Shown: piece by piece, positions 41,457 to 51,028 of the stretch | Layout of the letters: every line of letters begins with the position of its first letter | Position numbering within the stretch: the first letter of the stretch is position 1 | Assembly: GCF_030254645.1 (NCBI RefSeq) | Contig: NZ_CP116346.1 | Location: forward strand, 4,505,001-4,569,000 | DNA from: Paucibacter sediminis | GTDB taxonomy: Bacteria; Pseudomonadota; Gammaproteobacteria; Burkholderiales; Burkholderiaceae_C | Direction: 5' to 3' | DNA: 64,000 bases | Position numbers and translations under genes: made by a program | Notes under the pieces: model-generated | Database searches by the model: none | What the model was told of the DNA's origin: nothing | The model's input: only the letters and a program-made list of their open reading frames with translations

Positions 41457-42739
41457 AAATCGCCAGCTGTATGCCCAGTTTCAAGCGCGCTGACACAGCG
41501 CCGCCAAGCGGCGTCCGGCTCCACCAACTTGAAACCGTAGAAATCGACCGTGTCGGTTCGGTGATGTCGCACCGCAGCTACGTTCAACACCGAGCGCTCT
41601 TCCGCACCAAGCTCGATAAGGGCAACGCCATCCGCATGCAAGGGCACGGCGAGCTTGGACGTGGCCTGAAAGCCTGACAACGATATCTCGATCACCGTCA
41701 ACATCAGGGTGCGCTCGCCATCGTTGACGGTCAGACGCAATTCAGCCGGACAACGCAGGGAAAAGCGTTGATGCCGCCGCATTGGATGCACGGCCACCGG
41801 CGAACCGCTGAGCATCGGCAAAACCCGACGATACTCTGGCTGATCGTAAATAGACCAGAGCAGTGCCTTGCGACGATCGTCAAGCTTGGCAAATACGTCA
41901 CTGCGTCGATTGAAAAAGTAATCCAAGGTATCCGGCGTCAGTACCGGATCGTTGGTCGTGAAATACCTGCGCTTCGGGAGTTTGATATTCGGCAACCGCA
42001 GGGTCACGAAATACTTGTACAAATTCTTGCTCAGGCGCCGCCGCCCATAAACCTGCCGAAAGATCCCGCGCGCGCGCGAAAGATCAAGCGAAGCACCCAC
42101 CGCCGGCGCACCATTGGCGAAGTCGTAGTTCTCGACCACGCGTTCCTGCAAGCGTTCGAAGAACAGCAGCGATTCATACAGTTCGATACGCTCGGGATTG
42201 ACCGCGATGACGAGGTGCCTCGTATCGAAGAACTCCGTGCAGTACTCGTACATGAACTTCATCAACGGGAACAGAATCGCGCCGCCGGTCTTGCGAAAGT
42301 CAGGATGTACCGCCAACGCCGAGATTTCGGCAATCTGCCCCTCTTTCGCGCGGACGTCACTCAAATCGAACACCGATTGAAGTGGAAAACCGAACACGCC
42401 CTCACGAATCATGGACATGGTGCCGACCACGCGCCCGTCGTACTTCGCGCACAGTGTGGTCGTGGTTGGCAGGGCGTGATACATGGTCACACGCATGCCC
42501 GACTCGGCCGGCTTCATAAAGCCGCTGGCGACATAGGCGTCATGCAAGATCTTGAAGCAATCCTCGATCTCTTCTTGGCTCTCGGCAACCTTCAGTTCAA
42601 GCCGCGGATCAGGATCCTGATCGCATTCAATCATGGCCCGATAGATACTAAACCGGGTCTGTCGAGGCAAACAGGAAAACACATGCCGCAGCATGTGGCG
42701 GAACCTTTTGCGTAGGCTCGCTTGCTTGATACCGCTCAT
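41453..42739 (-). CDS. FeeM-like GNAT acyltransferase fused to PilZ domain
   Basis: A 428-residue two-domain protein. Residues 45-230 form a GNAT fold like the PEP-CTERM/exosortase-associated acyltransferase and N-acyl amino acid synthase FeeM groups (AYVASGFMKPAESGMRV, AEISALAVHPDFRKTGGAI). Residues 321-420 form a PilZ domain with RRHQR as the RxxxR c-di-GMP motif and ISLSG as a slightly altered (D/N)xSxxG. FeeM relatives take acyl groups from acyl-ACP, and PilZ domains bind c-di-GMP. The gene is 28 bases after prsT and overlaps the protease gene. Output could be an acylated amino acid or an envelope modification under c-di-GMP control. Confidence 0.82.
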   Translation of the reverse strand: MSGIKQASLRKRFRHMLRHVFSCLPRQTRFSIYRAMIECDQDPDPRLELKVAESQEEIEDCFKILHDAYVASGFMKPAESGMRVTMYHALPTTTTLCAKYDGRVVGTMSMIREGVFGFPLQSVFDLSDVRAKEGQIAEISALAVHPDFRKTGGAILFPLMKFMYEYCTEFFDTRHLVIAVNPERIELYESLLFFERLQERVVENYDFANGAPAVGASLDLSRARGIFRQVYGRRRLSKNLYKYFVTLRLPNIKLPKRRYFTTNDPVLTPDTLDYFFNRRSDVFAKLDDRRKALLWSIYDQPEYRRVLPMLSGSPVAVHPMRRHQRFSLRCPAELRLTVNDGERTLMLTVIEISLSGFQATSKLAVPLHADGVALIELGAEERSVLNVAAVRHHRTDTVDFYGFKLVEPDAAWRRCVSALETGHTAGDL

Positions 42740-42767
42740 GCCATGTCCCGATATGCCAGCATTTTTC

Positions 42768-45569
42768 TCACATTGAACCGAGCAACTTCTTTACTTCGTC
42801 CTGCTGGCCAAACTGATCACCAGCCTCAAGAAGCTTGGATAGCTCAGTACGAGCCTGTTCCTTCTTCCCCGTCGCAAGATAGTATTGGGCCAAATGCAGG
42901 CGCAACTGATGCTGCGCCGGCGCCAAAGCGACCGCACGCTTCTGAGATTCGATGGCGGCGTCAAATCGTTTTTCGCTGGCCAAGATCGAGGCGTGTGTAT
43001 CAAGAATATCTGCCGAGTCCGGCTTTATTTTTAGCGCGCGCTCCACGTAGTCGAGCGCACCCGGTTTTCCAGCTTTCTGCAGCGCCCAACCCAGATTATT
43101 CAGGGCCGCCACATGGTCAGGTTGCAGCTTGATCACCTGCACATACCGCCGCACAGCCTGCTCATAGTCACCCGCGCCGAGTGCAGCATCACCTAGGTAA
43201 GACAGAAAGGTCGAGTCCTTGGTCCATCTGGCGAGAAACGCCTCTTCAAAATTCCGAGCTTCGTCGCGCTTGCCTGAGGACAACAGAACGCGATGAAGTT
43301 TGATGGCCGTTTCTGCGCTGTCGTGCTTCTTCAGACTGGTCTGAAATGCTGCGACCGCGGCAGGGAAGTTCCGCAGATAGCTCTCCAAATCGCCGCCAAC
43401 ATCCCAAACGGCGGCATTCTGCGGCTGTTTGGCTTGCATGGACGCGATGATGGATCTGGCTTCGCCGGACTTGCCATCAACGGCAAGCAATCCGACCAAC
43501 GCCGACTGAACATCCAAATTGTCAGGAACGATCTCCAGCGCACGACGAAGTTGGCTGATCGCGGATCGCGTGTCTTTGAGAGTGGCGTGGAGTTCGGCCT
43601 GTCGAATCGCTGCAAGTGCCGAGTTCGGTTGCAACTTGGCTAACTGCCCATATGCCTGACTGGCGGCGGTGGCGTCCCCGGCGAGCATCTGCGACCGCCC
43701 CAGCAAGTCGATCAGGGAAGCGTTGTCGGGCACGGCCTGGATCGCTGCCTGCGCGGCGACAACCGCGTCCCTGGGCTGCCCCGCCTCGAGCAATGCATTG
43801 ATTTGAGCGATACGAGGCGCAGGCTCTGACGGATGCAGTTTGATGGCCTCAAGAATCAAACGCTGCTGCTCGTCGGCGCTCGCTCCAGCCTGCGCACGCA
43901 AGACGATGATGGACATGCGTGCATCCACTGCCTTAGGGTCTGCCTGCAGCACGCGCTCAAAACGTCGCAATGCCGGTTCCGGCTTGCCATCCTGCAGGTC
44001 CAGCCGGCCCAACATCATGGCGGCCGTAATATCACCTGCAGCTCGCTTCATAGCCAGCTCAAAGGCGTCGCGCGCCTTGTCTCGATTGCCCTTCAGCAAT
44101 TCCAGCCAGCCGCGCAGATCAGCGGAAAGCGGATCGGTGGGTTTTTTGCGCTCCAGGGAATCAACAGCCTGTCTAGCCTTGTCAAATTCGCCCTTGCTCA
44201 AGTAAGCCTTGAACAAGGCGAGTTCCGCCGCAACGCCAGGATCAGTTGATGAAATGGCCTGCAGATCACCGAAGCCCTGCGCCGCCTGGCCACCGTGTAT
44301 TTGAGCGAGTGCCAGCATGGTGCGGGCGGCCATGTCGTTCGGATTGGTGGCCACCGCCCGACGGTATGACTCCTGGGCGAGCTTGGTGTTTCCCAGGCTC
44401 GTATAAGCGTCGGCAGCCAACGAGTGGGCCTGCGCAGGCGGATTCGAGGTATCCAGCAAGGGCTTCAGCACCGACAGCGCCTTGGCCGGGTCCTTGCTTC
44501 CCAGATAGGCCTGGGCCAGCGGAATACGCACCGATGCGGCCGGAGCCTTGGTCAGCGGCAGCGCCTTGTGCAAGCTGGCCGTCGCCTGCAGATAGGCGCC
44601 GCGCCGAATGTCGATTTCACCTGCCAACTGGAGCGCGCTAGCACTATTGGGCGCGATCTTGAGCAAGGCTTGGATCTGCTCATTGGCCTCTTTCAGGTCC
44701 TTCGACTCCAGCGCCAACAATGCGGCGTAGTAACGCGTCTGCGGATGCCCCGGTTGCTGTGCCTGCAGCAGCTTCAGTTGGCGAGCGGCGCCCTCGAAGT
44801 CCTTCTGCTGAGACAAGACGGTAATCACAGCGACATGGGCACCGACATTGCCCGGGTCAACATTCACCGCTTCACGAAACACAGCAAGTTGCTCTTCCGG
44901 GCTGCGGCGCATCGCGCGCAACAAATCGCCCTTGACCAACCAGACCGCCGCTGACTTCGGGTTGGCCCCCACCGCCTTGTCGATCACCTTGAGTGCGGCA
45001 TCGAAGTCCTTGCTGATCGTCAGCAGGCGCACTTGCATCAGTAGCGCCCCTTGATTTTCCGGGTCGAGCTTCAACGCCTGTTCCGCCGACTTTCGCGCAA
45101 GGTCTAGGTTGCCAGCGACGGCATGAGCGCTTGCCAACGCCGCCTTCAGCTCGGCAGTGCTCTTGGCATTTGCCAGGTCGGTGGCGCCGTACTGGGCAAT
45201 CAGTTTGGCGCCCTCGCCTCGCAGCACCATGGCGGCGGCTAGCACGGGCGTCAACTCGTTGCTGTCGTAGCCCAGTTCGAGCGCTTTGTTCAGCTCGATC
45301 ATCGCCCCGCTGACATCGCCGGATTCGAGCAAGGCCTTGCCCAAAAGGAATCGAGCCTCGGCAAGCGAGCCGTTCCGCTGCAACGCGCTCTTCAACTGAA
45401 TGACCGCAGCCTTGTTGTCGTGCTTCGCGATATTCGCCTTGGCCGCAATCACCAACTGTTCCGGGCTATCGCCGGAGCAGGCAGCGATCAAGCTCGCAGA
45501 CACCGCTAACACCCACGGGGCAATAAAACCCGCCGCGCGCCTACCCTGCATTCGCTGAGATTTATTCAT
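42768..45569 (-). CDS. prsT: PrsT, PEP-CTERM system TPR-repeat lipoprotein
   Basis: A 933-residue lipoprotein of the XrtA/PEP-CTERM TPR family (TIGR02917). The signal peptide ends in SLIAAC (Cys 31), followed by about twenty TPR-like helical pairs (NPKSAAVWLVKGDLLRAMRR, PNSALAAIRQAELHATL, PDHVAALNNLGWALQKAGK). It probably scaffolds polysaccharide or protein assembly in the periplasm. Its start overlaps the prsR stop by 4 bases, and prsK-prsR-prsT is the standard gene order. Confidence 0.95.
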   Translation of the reverse strand: MNKSQRMQGRRAAGFIAPWVLAVSASLIAACSGDSPEQLVIAAKANIAKHDNKAAVIQLKSALQRNGSLAEARFLLGKALLESGDVSGAMIELNKALELGYDSNELTPVLAAAMVLRGEGAKLIAQYGATDLANAKSTAELKAALASAHAVAGNLDLARKSAEQALKLDPENQGALLMQVRLLTISKDFDAALKVIDKAVGANPKSAAVWLVKGDLLRAMRRSPEEQLAVFREAVNVDPGNVGAHVAVITVLSQQKDFEGAARQLKLLQAQQPGHPQTRYYAALLALESKDLKEANEQIQALLKIAPNSASALQLAGEIDIRRGAYLQATASLHKALPLTKAPAASVRIPLAQAYLGSKDPAKALSVLKPLLDTSNPPAQAHSLAADAYTSLGNTKLAQESYRRAVATNPNDMAARTMLALAQIHGGQAAQGFGDLQAISSTDPGVAAELALFKAYLSKGEFDKARQAVDSLERKKPTDPLSADLRGWLELLKGNRDKARDAFELAMKRAAGDITAAMMLGRLDLQDGKPEPALRRFERVLQADPKAVDARMSIIVLRAQAGASADEQQRLILEAIKLHPSEPAPRIAQINALLEAGQPRDAVVAAQAAIQAVPDNASLIDLLGRSQMLAGDATAASQAYGQLAKLQPNSALAAIRQAELHATLKDTRSAISQLRRALEIVPDNLDVQSALVGLLAVDGKSGEARSIIASMQAKQPQNAAVWDVGGDLESYLRNFPAAVAAFQTSLKKHDSAETAIKLHRVLLSSGKRDEARNFEEAFLARWTKDSTFLSYLGDAALGAGDYEQAVRRYVQVIKLQPDHVAALNNLGWALQKAGKPGALDYVERALKIKPDSADILDTHASILASEKRFDAAIESQKRAVALAPAQHQLRLHLAQYYLATGKKEQARTELSKLLEAGDQFGQQDEVKKLLGSM

Positions 45570-46927
45570 TTGATTTGGAGTCGACTCACAAGATCGTAAA
45601 GCGTCGGACGGCTCACGCCTAGCAGTTCAGCGGCCCTGGCCATATTGCCGTCCGCGCGCGCCATCGCCATAACCACGGCCTGTCGCTCAGCCTGTTCGCG
45701 CACGGCGCGCAGGTCCAACGAGGCTTGCGTGTTCGCAGCACTGCCAGGCACGGGTAATCCGAGATCCTCGGCTGTAATCCGATCGCCATCGGCCATGATC
45801 GAGGCACGCTTCATAAGATTTTGAAGTTCGCGCACATTGCCCGGCCATTTGTGCGCTTCGATCGCCAGCACGGCGTCATCCGAAATAGACTGAACCGGCC
45901 GGCGTTGCTCGGAAGCGAAACGGCGCAGGAAAGCGTGGCTCAGCAGCACGGCATCGCCTTCCCGGGCGCGTAACGGGGGTATCTCGATGACAATTTCAGC
46001 GAGACGGTAGTACAAGTCTTCTCGAAAACGCCCCTGCTCGATCAGCGCACGCAAATCCTGGTGCGTTGCGCCGACGACCCGCACATCGATGGGTATCTCG
46101 TTGCGCCCACCCAGACGCTCGATGCTGCGCTCCTGCAGGAAGCGAAGCAATTTCGCCTGCAGCGCCATCGGCAGATCGCCAATTTCGTCCAACATCAAAG
46201 TCCCGCCGTTGGCGGTTTCGATTTTCCCCAGAGTGGTTTTCGACGCCCCGGTGAAAGCCCCTTTTTCATAGCCGAACAGTTCGCTCTCAAGCAGAGCCTC
46301 CGGAATGGCGGCGCAATTGATGGCTACAAAACGCCCCTTGCGGCGTGAAGCATTGTGCAGGCCTTGGGCCAGCACCTCTTTACCGGTACCGCTCTCACCA
46401 AGCAGCAGCACGGTGGCATCGCTGGGCGCTACGCGCTCGACGGTGCGACAGATACGTTGCATCTGTGCATCACGGGTCAACACGCCGCCAAGGGCGTCCT
46501 GATGCTGCTGCATTTGGAGACGGCGGTTCTCCTGCTGCAACTCGTGCAGGCGAAACGCTCGTTCAACGGTCAGGCTCAGCACGTCCGGATCTACGGGCTT
46601 GGCCAGAAAATCGTAGGCCCCCATACGTATGGCGCGCAGCGCGTTCGCTTGGTCATTCTGCCCGGTCAGCACAATCACTTTGGTCGAGGGTTCAAGCTCG
46701 ATCAAGCGCTCGAGCAGGCGAAAACCCTCCGTGACCGAGTCCTGATCAGGAGGCAGGCCAAGATCCATCGTCACAACGGCCGGTGTGTGACGCCGGAACT
46801 GAAGCAAAGCACTGTTGACATCGTCGGCGAGCACAGATTCGAAACGGTCCAGCGACCATTTCAGCTGCTTCTGCAGTGCTAAATCGTCTTCAACGATCAT
46901 CAAGACCGGGAGACTGGCGCTATTCAT
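45566..46927 (-). CDS. prsR: PrsR, PEP-CTERM system sigma-54 response regulator
   Basis: A 453-residue NtrC-type activator matching TIGR02915. The receiver domain has Asp 55 (VVTMDLGLP) and LAKPVD. The AAA domain has Walker A LLGESGTGKE, GAFTGA (223-228) for sigma-54 contact, and LMLDEIGDLP. A Fis-type helix-turn-helix closes the protein (NMARAAELLGVSRPTLYDLV). Its partner kinase PrsK is encoded immediately upstream with a 4-base overlap. The -24/-12 promoter of the PEP-CTERM gene is a likely direct target. Confidence 0.96.
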   Translation of the reverse strand: MNSASLPVLMIVEDDLALQKQLKWSLDRFESVLADDVNSALLQFRRHTPAVVTMDLGLPPDQDSVTEGFRLLERLIELEPSTKVIVLTGQNDQANALRAIRMGAYDFLAKPVDPDVLSLTVERAFRLHELQQENRRLQMQQHQDALGGVLTRDAQMQRICRTVERVAPSDATVLLLGESGTGKEVLAQGLHNASRRKGRFVAINCAAIPEALLESELFGYEKGAFTGASKTTLGKIETANGGTLMLDEIGDLPMALQAKLLRFLQERSIERLGGRNEIPIDVRVVGATHQDLRALIEQGRFREDLYYRLAEIVIEIPPLRAREGDAVLLSHAFLRRFASEQRRPVQSISDDAVLAIEAHKWPGNVRELQNLMKRASIMADGDRITAEDLGLPVPGSAANTQASLDLRAVREQAERQAVVMAMARADGNMARAAELLGVSRPTLYDLVSRLQIK

Positions 46928-49050
46928 CGTGCCGCTGACAAATCAAGATCTGCCCCCTGCCTGCCGTGAAAGAGGGGCAGCCATATCGTGATTCTGGTAC
47001 CAACGTTCACCTTGCTCTCCACATCCATCTTGCCACCTAACTCTTGCAAGTATTGGAAGCTCTCGTAGGCCCCGATACCCATGCCCGTGGACTTCGTAGT
47101 TTGAAAAGGCTTGAAGAGGCGATTCTCTATGAACTCAGGGGTCATGCCGCAACCAGTATCGCCGACTTCCACGCGCGCATGGCTGCCGCTTTGGTCCAGT
47201 TTGAGCCAAACACGGCCATGCGGCGGTGTGGCATCCAGGGCGTTCTGGACAACATGGCCAATGACACGTTCGATCCGATCCTCGTGCCCCCGTGTGCTCA
47301 GCGGCCCTGCCACCTGAAGTTCTAGCGCACGTCCTTTGTGCTCAGCATTTCTCGCTAGGCTCCGCGCAATAGCCACCAAGTCAACTCCCCCGGTAACACC
47401 GTGAGGCTTGGCCCCCTCACGCAACTGCAACATCAGCTGGCGCATTTTCTCCAGCGAGTTCTCCACGGTATCCAACATGTCCTGCTGGAACTCCGGGTTG
47501 TCGCGCAGCCGCTTCGCATTCTTCAGCATCAGCGACAACTGCGTCACGATGTTTTTGAGGTCATGCACGACAAAGGCAGACATGCGATTGAAGGCCTCGA
47601 ATTTACGTGCTTCCAGAAGCGCTTCCGTTGCCTGCATCTGCATCAAATAGCTGGCTGCCTGGCTGCTGGCGGTGCGCAGAAGATCTCGGACCTCCCAGTT
47701 GAGTTCAATGCTGGTGCGCGGTTTGGCAAGAATGGCGAATCCGACCAACTCGGTTGAAGCCATCAAAGGCACAATCAACCAATGCTTGGCGTCCTCATGC
47801 AGGTGTGCAGGGATGCTCAGGCCCAGATACTTGCCAGGTAGCTCGCGCCATTCATCCAGATCCACGATCCACGCGCGTTCGCGTAAGAAGTTCGCAAGGC
47901 TGCAATCCTTCTCGAGAACCTCGCGCTCCTCTGCCAGGTTCCAGCGTGCAGACTGAATGAAGGCGGCGTCACCACCGCGCTTCAACCACAAGGCCCCCGC
48001 GGGGCTCTCGACCAGATTGGCCAGACCACGGACCACCAACTCACCGAGCTGATTCGGTGAGCCACTGGATGCCAGCATGGCCGTGAAGCGCAGCCACTCT
48101 TCGCGGTAGTCATAGCGATAGCTGAAGAAGTTCTTGCTGATGTAAACCCGCAGACGAGCTCGCACCGAGCCGGAAAGCGCAACCAGCAAAAGCAGCACCA
48201 TTGCTACGACCGTGAGCGCCTGCTGTAACGCCCGCCCCCATTCGCCGCCGGTATAGCGAACGTAATAACCCACCGCGGCCACCATCAGCAGGTAACTGCC
48301 GACCAAGAGCAGTGCTGCAGAGTGGAATACGGCAGCGCGCGACACATGCAAGCGCGTCGTCCATTGCAGGTTGCGGCGGCTCGCCATCCAGAGCAAAGGT
48401 ACAGCGGCGGCATGGACCGCAGCGCGGATACTCAGCGCATCGCTATCGAATTCCTGGAACAACGCTGCCTGGGAAAAGACAAACAAGTCAAAAACGAAGA
48501 CCGCGCCCAAGCCCAGCAACAGTGGTTTCACGCCCCAGCGCATATCGCCAGAAGCGTTGCGTAGCACCTGCTCCGAAAGAATCAACCCGACAACCGCCAT
48601 GCCCAGAGCCGCAAAGGCTTGGCCGCGCTCAAAGCTGAGTAGAGGAAAGTCCAGTGCTTCACGCACCAACACCAGGCCCATGGGCCCAGTCACGGCCAGC
48701 CCGGTAATAAGCCACAAGGCCCAGGGCCCACAGCCAAAAACACTGGCGACCCTGCCATTCAAAACGCCAAGCAGCACTGCGAACCACGCCGCATAGCGCA
48801 CGGCGTCCGCTATCGGCAAGCCCACGGACAACACCCAGGAACGCCGCGGAAGAAGCGCTTGTTGCGAGGCCATCTCCAAGGTGGCCCAAACCACCGTGGA
48901 CAGCAGGGCAAGCACAAAGACCCACGAAATCAGGCCTCTTGGCACGCCAGGCTTGCCCTGGGCCCACACAACTGAAATGGCCAACGCCAGGTACGCAGTG
49001 GCAGCAATGAGTCCGGATGTTGCCCCAAGGCTGAGGCCATGTTCAAACAT
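46924..49050 (-). CDS. prsK: PrsK, PEP-CTERM system sensor histidine kinase
   Basis: A 708-residue kinase (TIGR02916 type). About seven to eight N-terminal transmembrane helices (residues 12-295) form the sensor. A GAF-like domain spans about 320-480, the phospho-acceptor is His 496 in FVVHDLKNIVTQLS, and the ATPase part has VIGHVVQNALDATPPHG, VEVGDTGCGMTPEF and STGMGIGAYESFQYL. It would phosphorylate PrsR. The input signal is unknown. The 154-base gap before it implies its own promoter, which I could not locate. Confidence 0.95.
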   Translation of the reverse strand: MFEHGLSLGATSGLIAATAYLALAISVVWAQGKPGVPRGLISWVFVLALLSTVVWATLEMASQQALLPRRSWVLSVGLPIADAVRYAAWFAVLLGVLNGRVASVFGCGPWALWLITGLAVTGPMGLVLVREALDFPLLSFERGQAFAALGMAVVGLILSEQVLRNASGDMRWGVKPLLLGLGAVFVFDLFVFSQAALFQEFDSDALSIRAAVHAAAVPLLWMASRRNLQWTTRLHVSRAAVFHSAALLLVGSYLLMVAAVGYYVRYTGGEWGRALQQALTVVAMVLLLLVALSGSVRARLRVYISKNFFSYRYDYREEWLRFTAMLASSGSPNQLGELVVRGLANLVESPAGALWLKRGGDAAFIQSARWNLAEEREVLEKDCSLANFLRERAWIVDLDEWRELPGKYLGLSIPAHLHEDAKHWLIVPLMASTELVGFAILAKPRTSIELNWEVRDLLRTASSQAASYLMQMQATEALLEARKFEAFNRMSAFVVHDLKNIVTQLSLMLKNAKRLRDNPEFQQDMLDTVENSLEKMRQLMLQLREGAKPHGVTGGVDLVAIARSLARNAEHKGRALELQVAGPLSTRGHEDRIERVIGHVVQNALDATPPHGRVWLKLDQSGSHARVEVGDTGCGMTPEFIENRLFKPFQTTKSTGMGIGAYESFQYLQELGGKMDVESKVNVGTRITIWLPLFHGRQGADLDLSAAR

Positions 49051-49204
49051 GCGTTCGTGGGCCCAAGATGCTGCCCGGCATCGGCAGAAGATGTTTACGA
49101 ATACCTAACGCATGATCGCGTTCAGGGCGCTACAGACCGGCGAGAGGCCAGCGACGGTGGTAGAGAGGCCTGAACCGACTCTCTATACACCGGGCAAGAA
49201 CTCC

Positions 49205-50587
49205 TTAGCGCGCCCCTTTGCCAGTCAGAACTACCGCCACCGTTTCCAAGAGGATCAAGAGATCCAGAAACAAAGTGTGGTTCTTGACGTAGTACAGATC
49301 GTACTGGAGTTTTTCCACTGAATCTTCAATTGTGGAGCCATATTCGTAGCGCACTTGCGCCCATCCGGTGACACCCGGCTTCACACTGTGCCGCACAGCG
49401 TAATAGGGGATTTTGGCGACCAGCTCGTCCACAAAGAAAGCACGCTCGGGACGCGGTCCGACCAAGCTCATTTCACCCTTGAGCACATTGATCAACTGGG
49501 GCAGTTCATCAATACGAACCTTGCGGATGAAACGGCCGACCTTCGTGACACGGTCATCGTTCTTGGTGGCCCAAACCGGCTTGCCGTCTTTCTCGGCATC
49601 GGTGCGCATGCTGCGGAACTTCACCACATCAAACACCGCGCCGTTCTGCCCGACACGCTCTTGGCGATAGAACACCGGGCCCTTGGATTCCAGCTTCACT
49701 ACCAGCGCGGTCAGCAACATGATGGGCGCGCTGACGATCAAGATGGCGGACGAAAAAACGATGTCGAACAAGCGCTTCACTGCCGAACGGAACGCGCCCT
49801 GATTGAAGCCATCACCAAACACCAACCACCCAGCATTCACGTGGCTGATCTTGATCTGCGCCAGCGTCTTCTCGAAATGAGTGGCGATGTCCACCACCTT
49901 GATGCCGTACAGCTTGCAGTCCAACAACTGACGCAGAGGCATGCTGCCCCCACGGCGCTCGGAAAGCGCCACCACGATTTCGTCCACCCCCAGGTGCAAG
50001 GCAGTTTCGGTCAGGCTACCCCTGGACTCAATCACTTCGCCACGCGGCACTTCTGAGCGATCCTCATTGGGGCCGGGAAAATAACCCACCACCTGCGCAT
50101 GCGGATCGGAAGCGCGCAGCGTATTGCCGACTGACAGCGCCGCGGCGCCCGAACCAAAGATCAGGATCTTGGTGCGCGTACGCGCCTGGCCGATCGGGTG
50201 CGCGGCATAAACGCGGTGCACCATCACCGCCGCCACAGCTCCCATGGCGGCAAGAATCAGCAGGTCGCGATGGCTGGCATTGGTCGGCACCAAGCTGAAG
50301 ATGCCATAGGCCAGCGGCAGGCCGATCAACAGTGCCAGCAAGGCACGCGCGCAGGACTCGGTCAAAGACCGATTGTGAGCATGCTGATACAAACCGGACG
50401 CCGAGTTGATGACGAACATGCAACCGGCAAGCGAAAGACCGTGCGACGCAGCAAAAGGAATCACCTGCCCAGCACCATCACCCTGACTGAGCACGACCGA
50501 GAAGATGGCAACGATGATCAGTCCGAGGTCAAAGAAGACCTGGACCAAAGTCTGCCTATGCAGGTAATGGTTGAATATCCGAATCAT
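49205..50587 (-). CDS. XrtA-associated priming sugar transferase (undecaprenyl-phosphate type)
   Basis: A 460-residue polyprenyl-phosphate sugar-1-phosphate transferase of the PEP-CTERM-associated family (TIGR03013). It has four or five N-terminal membrane helices, a Rossmann-like middle (TKILIFGSGAAALSVGNTL) and the catalytic C-terminal domain with VKRLFDIVFSS, KFRSMRTDAEKDGK, MSLVGPRPER and KPGVTGWAQVRYEY. It starts repeat synthesis by loading the first sugar on the lipid carrier. The ATG at 50587 has a GGGGAC site; GTG 50605 is less likely. Confidence 0.93.
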   Translation of the reverse strand: MIRIFNHYLHRQTLVQVFFDLGLIIVAIFSVVLSQGDGAGQVIPFAASHGLSLAGCMFVINSASGLYQHAHNRSLTESCARALLALLIGLPLAYGIFSLVPTNASHRDLLILAAMGAVAAVMVHRVYAAHPIGQARTRTKILIFGSGAAALSVGNTLRASDPHAQVVGYFPGPNEDRSEVPRGEVIESRGSLTETALHLGVDEIVVALSERRGGSMPLRQLLDCKLYGIKVVDIATHFEKTLAQIKISHVNAGWLVFGDGFNQGAFRSAVKRLFDIVFSSAILIVSAPIMLLTALVVKLESKGPVFYRQERVGQNGAVFDVVKFRSMRTDAEKDGKPVWATKNDDRVTKVGRFIRKVRIDELPQLINVLKGEMSLVGPRPERAFFVDELVAKIPYYAVRHSVKPGVTGWAQVRYEYGSTIEDSVEKLQYDLYYVKNHTLFLDLLILLETVAVVLTGKGAR

Positions 50588-50972
50588 GCCTGTCCCCAAT
50601 TGCACGCCTTCAGCACCGTTCGGTTGGTGAGCAAGCCGAATCTAGCGGTCTGTCGAAGGACTACCAGAATCCGCCGACCAAGGAGCTGCTTCGAAAGGGC
50701 GCAAACCGTACTGCGAGGCGATCATGCCTCCAGCAGACACTCTTGAAAGCCCCCCGTTTGAAGGGTAGGAGTGCCTTGAACCACGGCCATTCACGGATTC
50801 AGGGGACAAACTACTGCGCCGCTGTATCCCGGATGCCGCAGCGCTGGAGGCGCCGTGTTAAACCATATGCATTCAACCAGCAAGCGCAGTCAAGTCAAAC
50901 AAGCCGAGCACCCGCTCACGTGCGTTTTACACGGCAGCCGAAGTTTCTCGTCCCTCACTGTGGGGATGACAC
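50588..50972. other. Gene-free region upstream of the priming transferase
   Basis: About 385 bases with no credible gene. Short frames here have no family resemblance and biased composition. It should contain the promoter of the sugar transferase on the minus strand. No -24/-12 element with correct spacing was found when reading it on that strand. Confidence 0.5.
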
Positions 50973-51003
50973 AAATAAAAAGGCGCCCACCGAAGTGGGC
51001 GCC
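50973..51003 (-). terminator. Rho-independent terminator of binding-protein gene
   Basis: On the minus strand a 9-bp stem (GGCGCCCAC / GTGGGCGCC with a 4-base loop) is followed by a T-rich run (TTTTTATTT), 26 bases after the stop of the LivK-type gene. Confidence 0.92.
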
Positions 51004-51028
51004 CCTGGCAAAAGCCGGTTCCTAGTGC

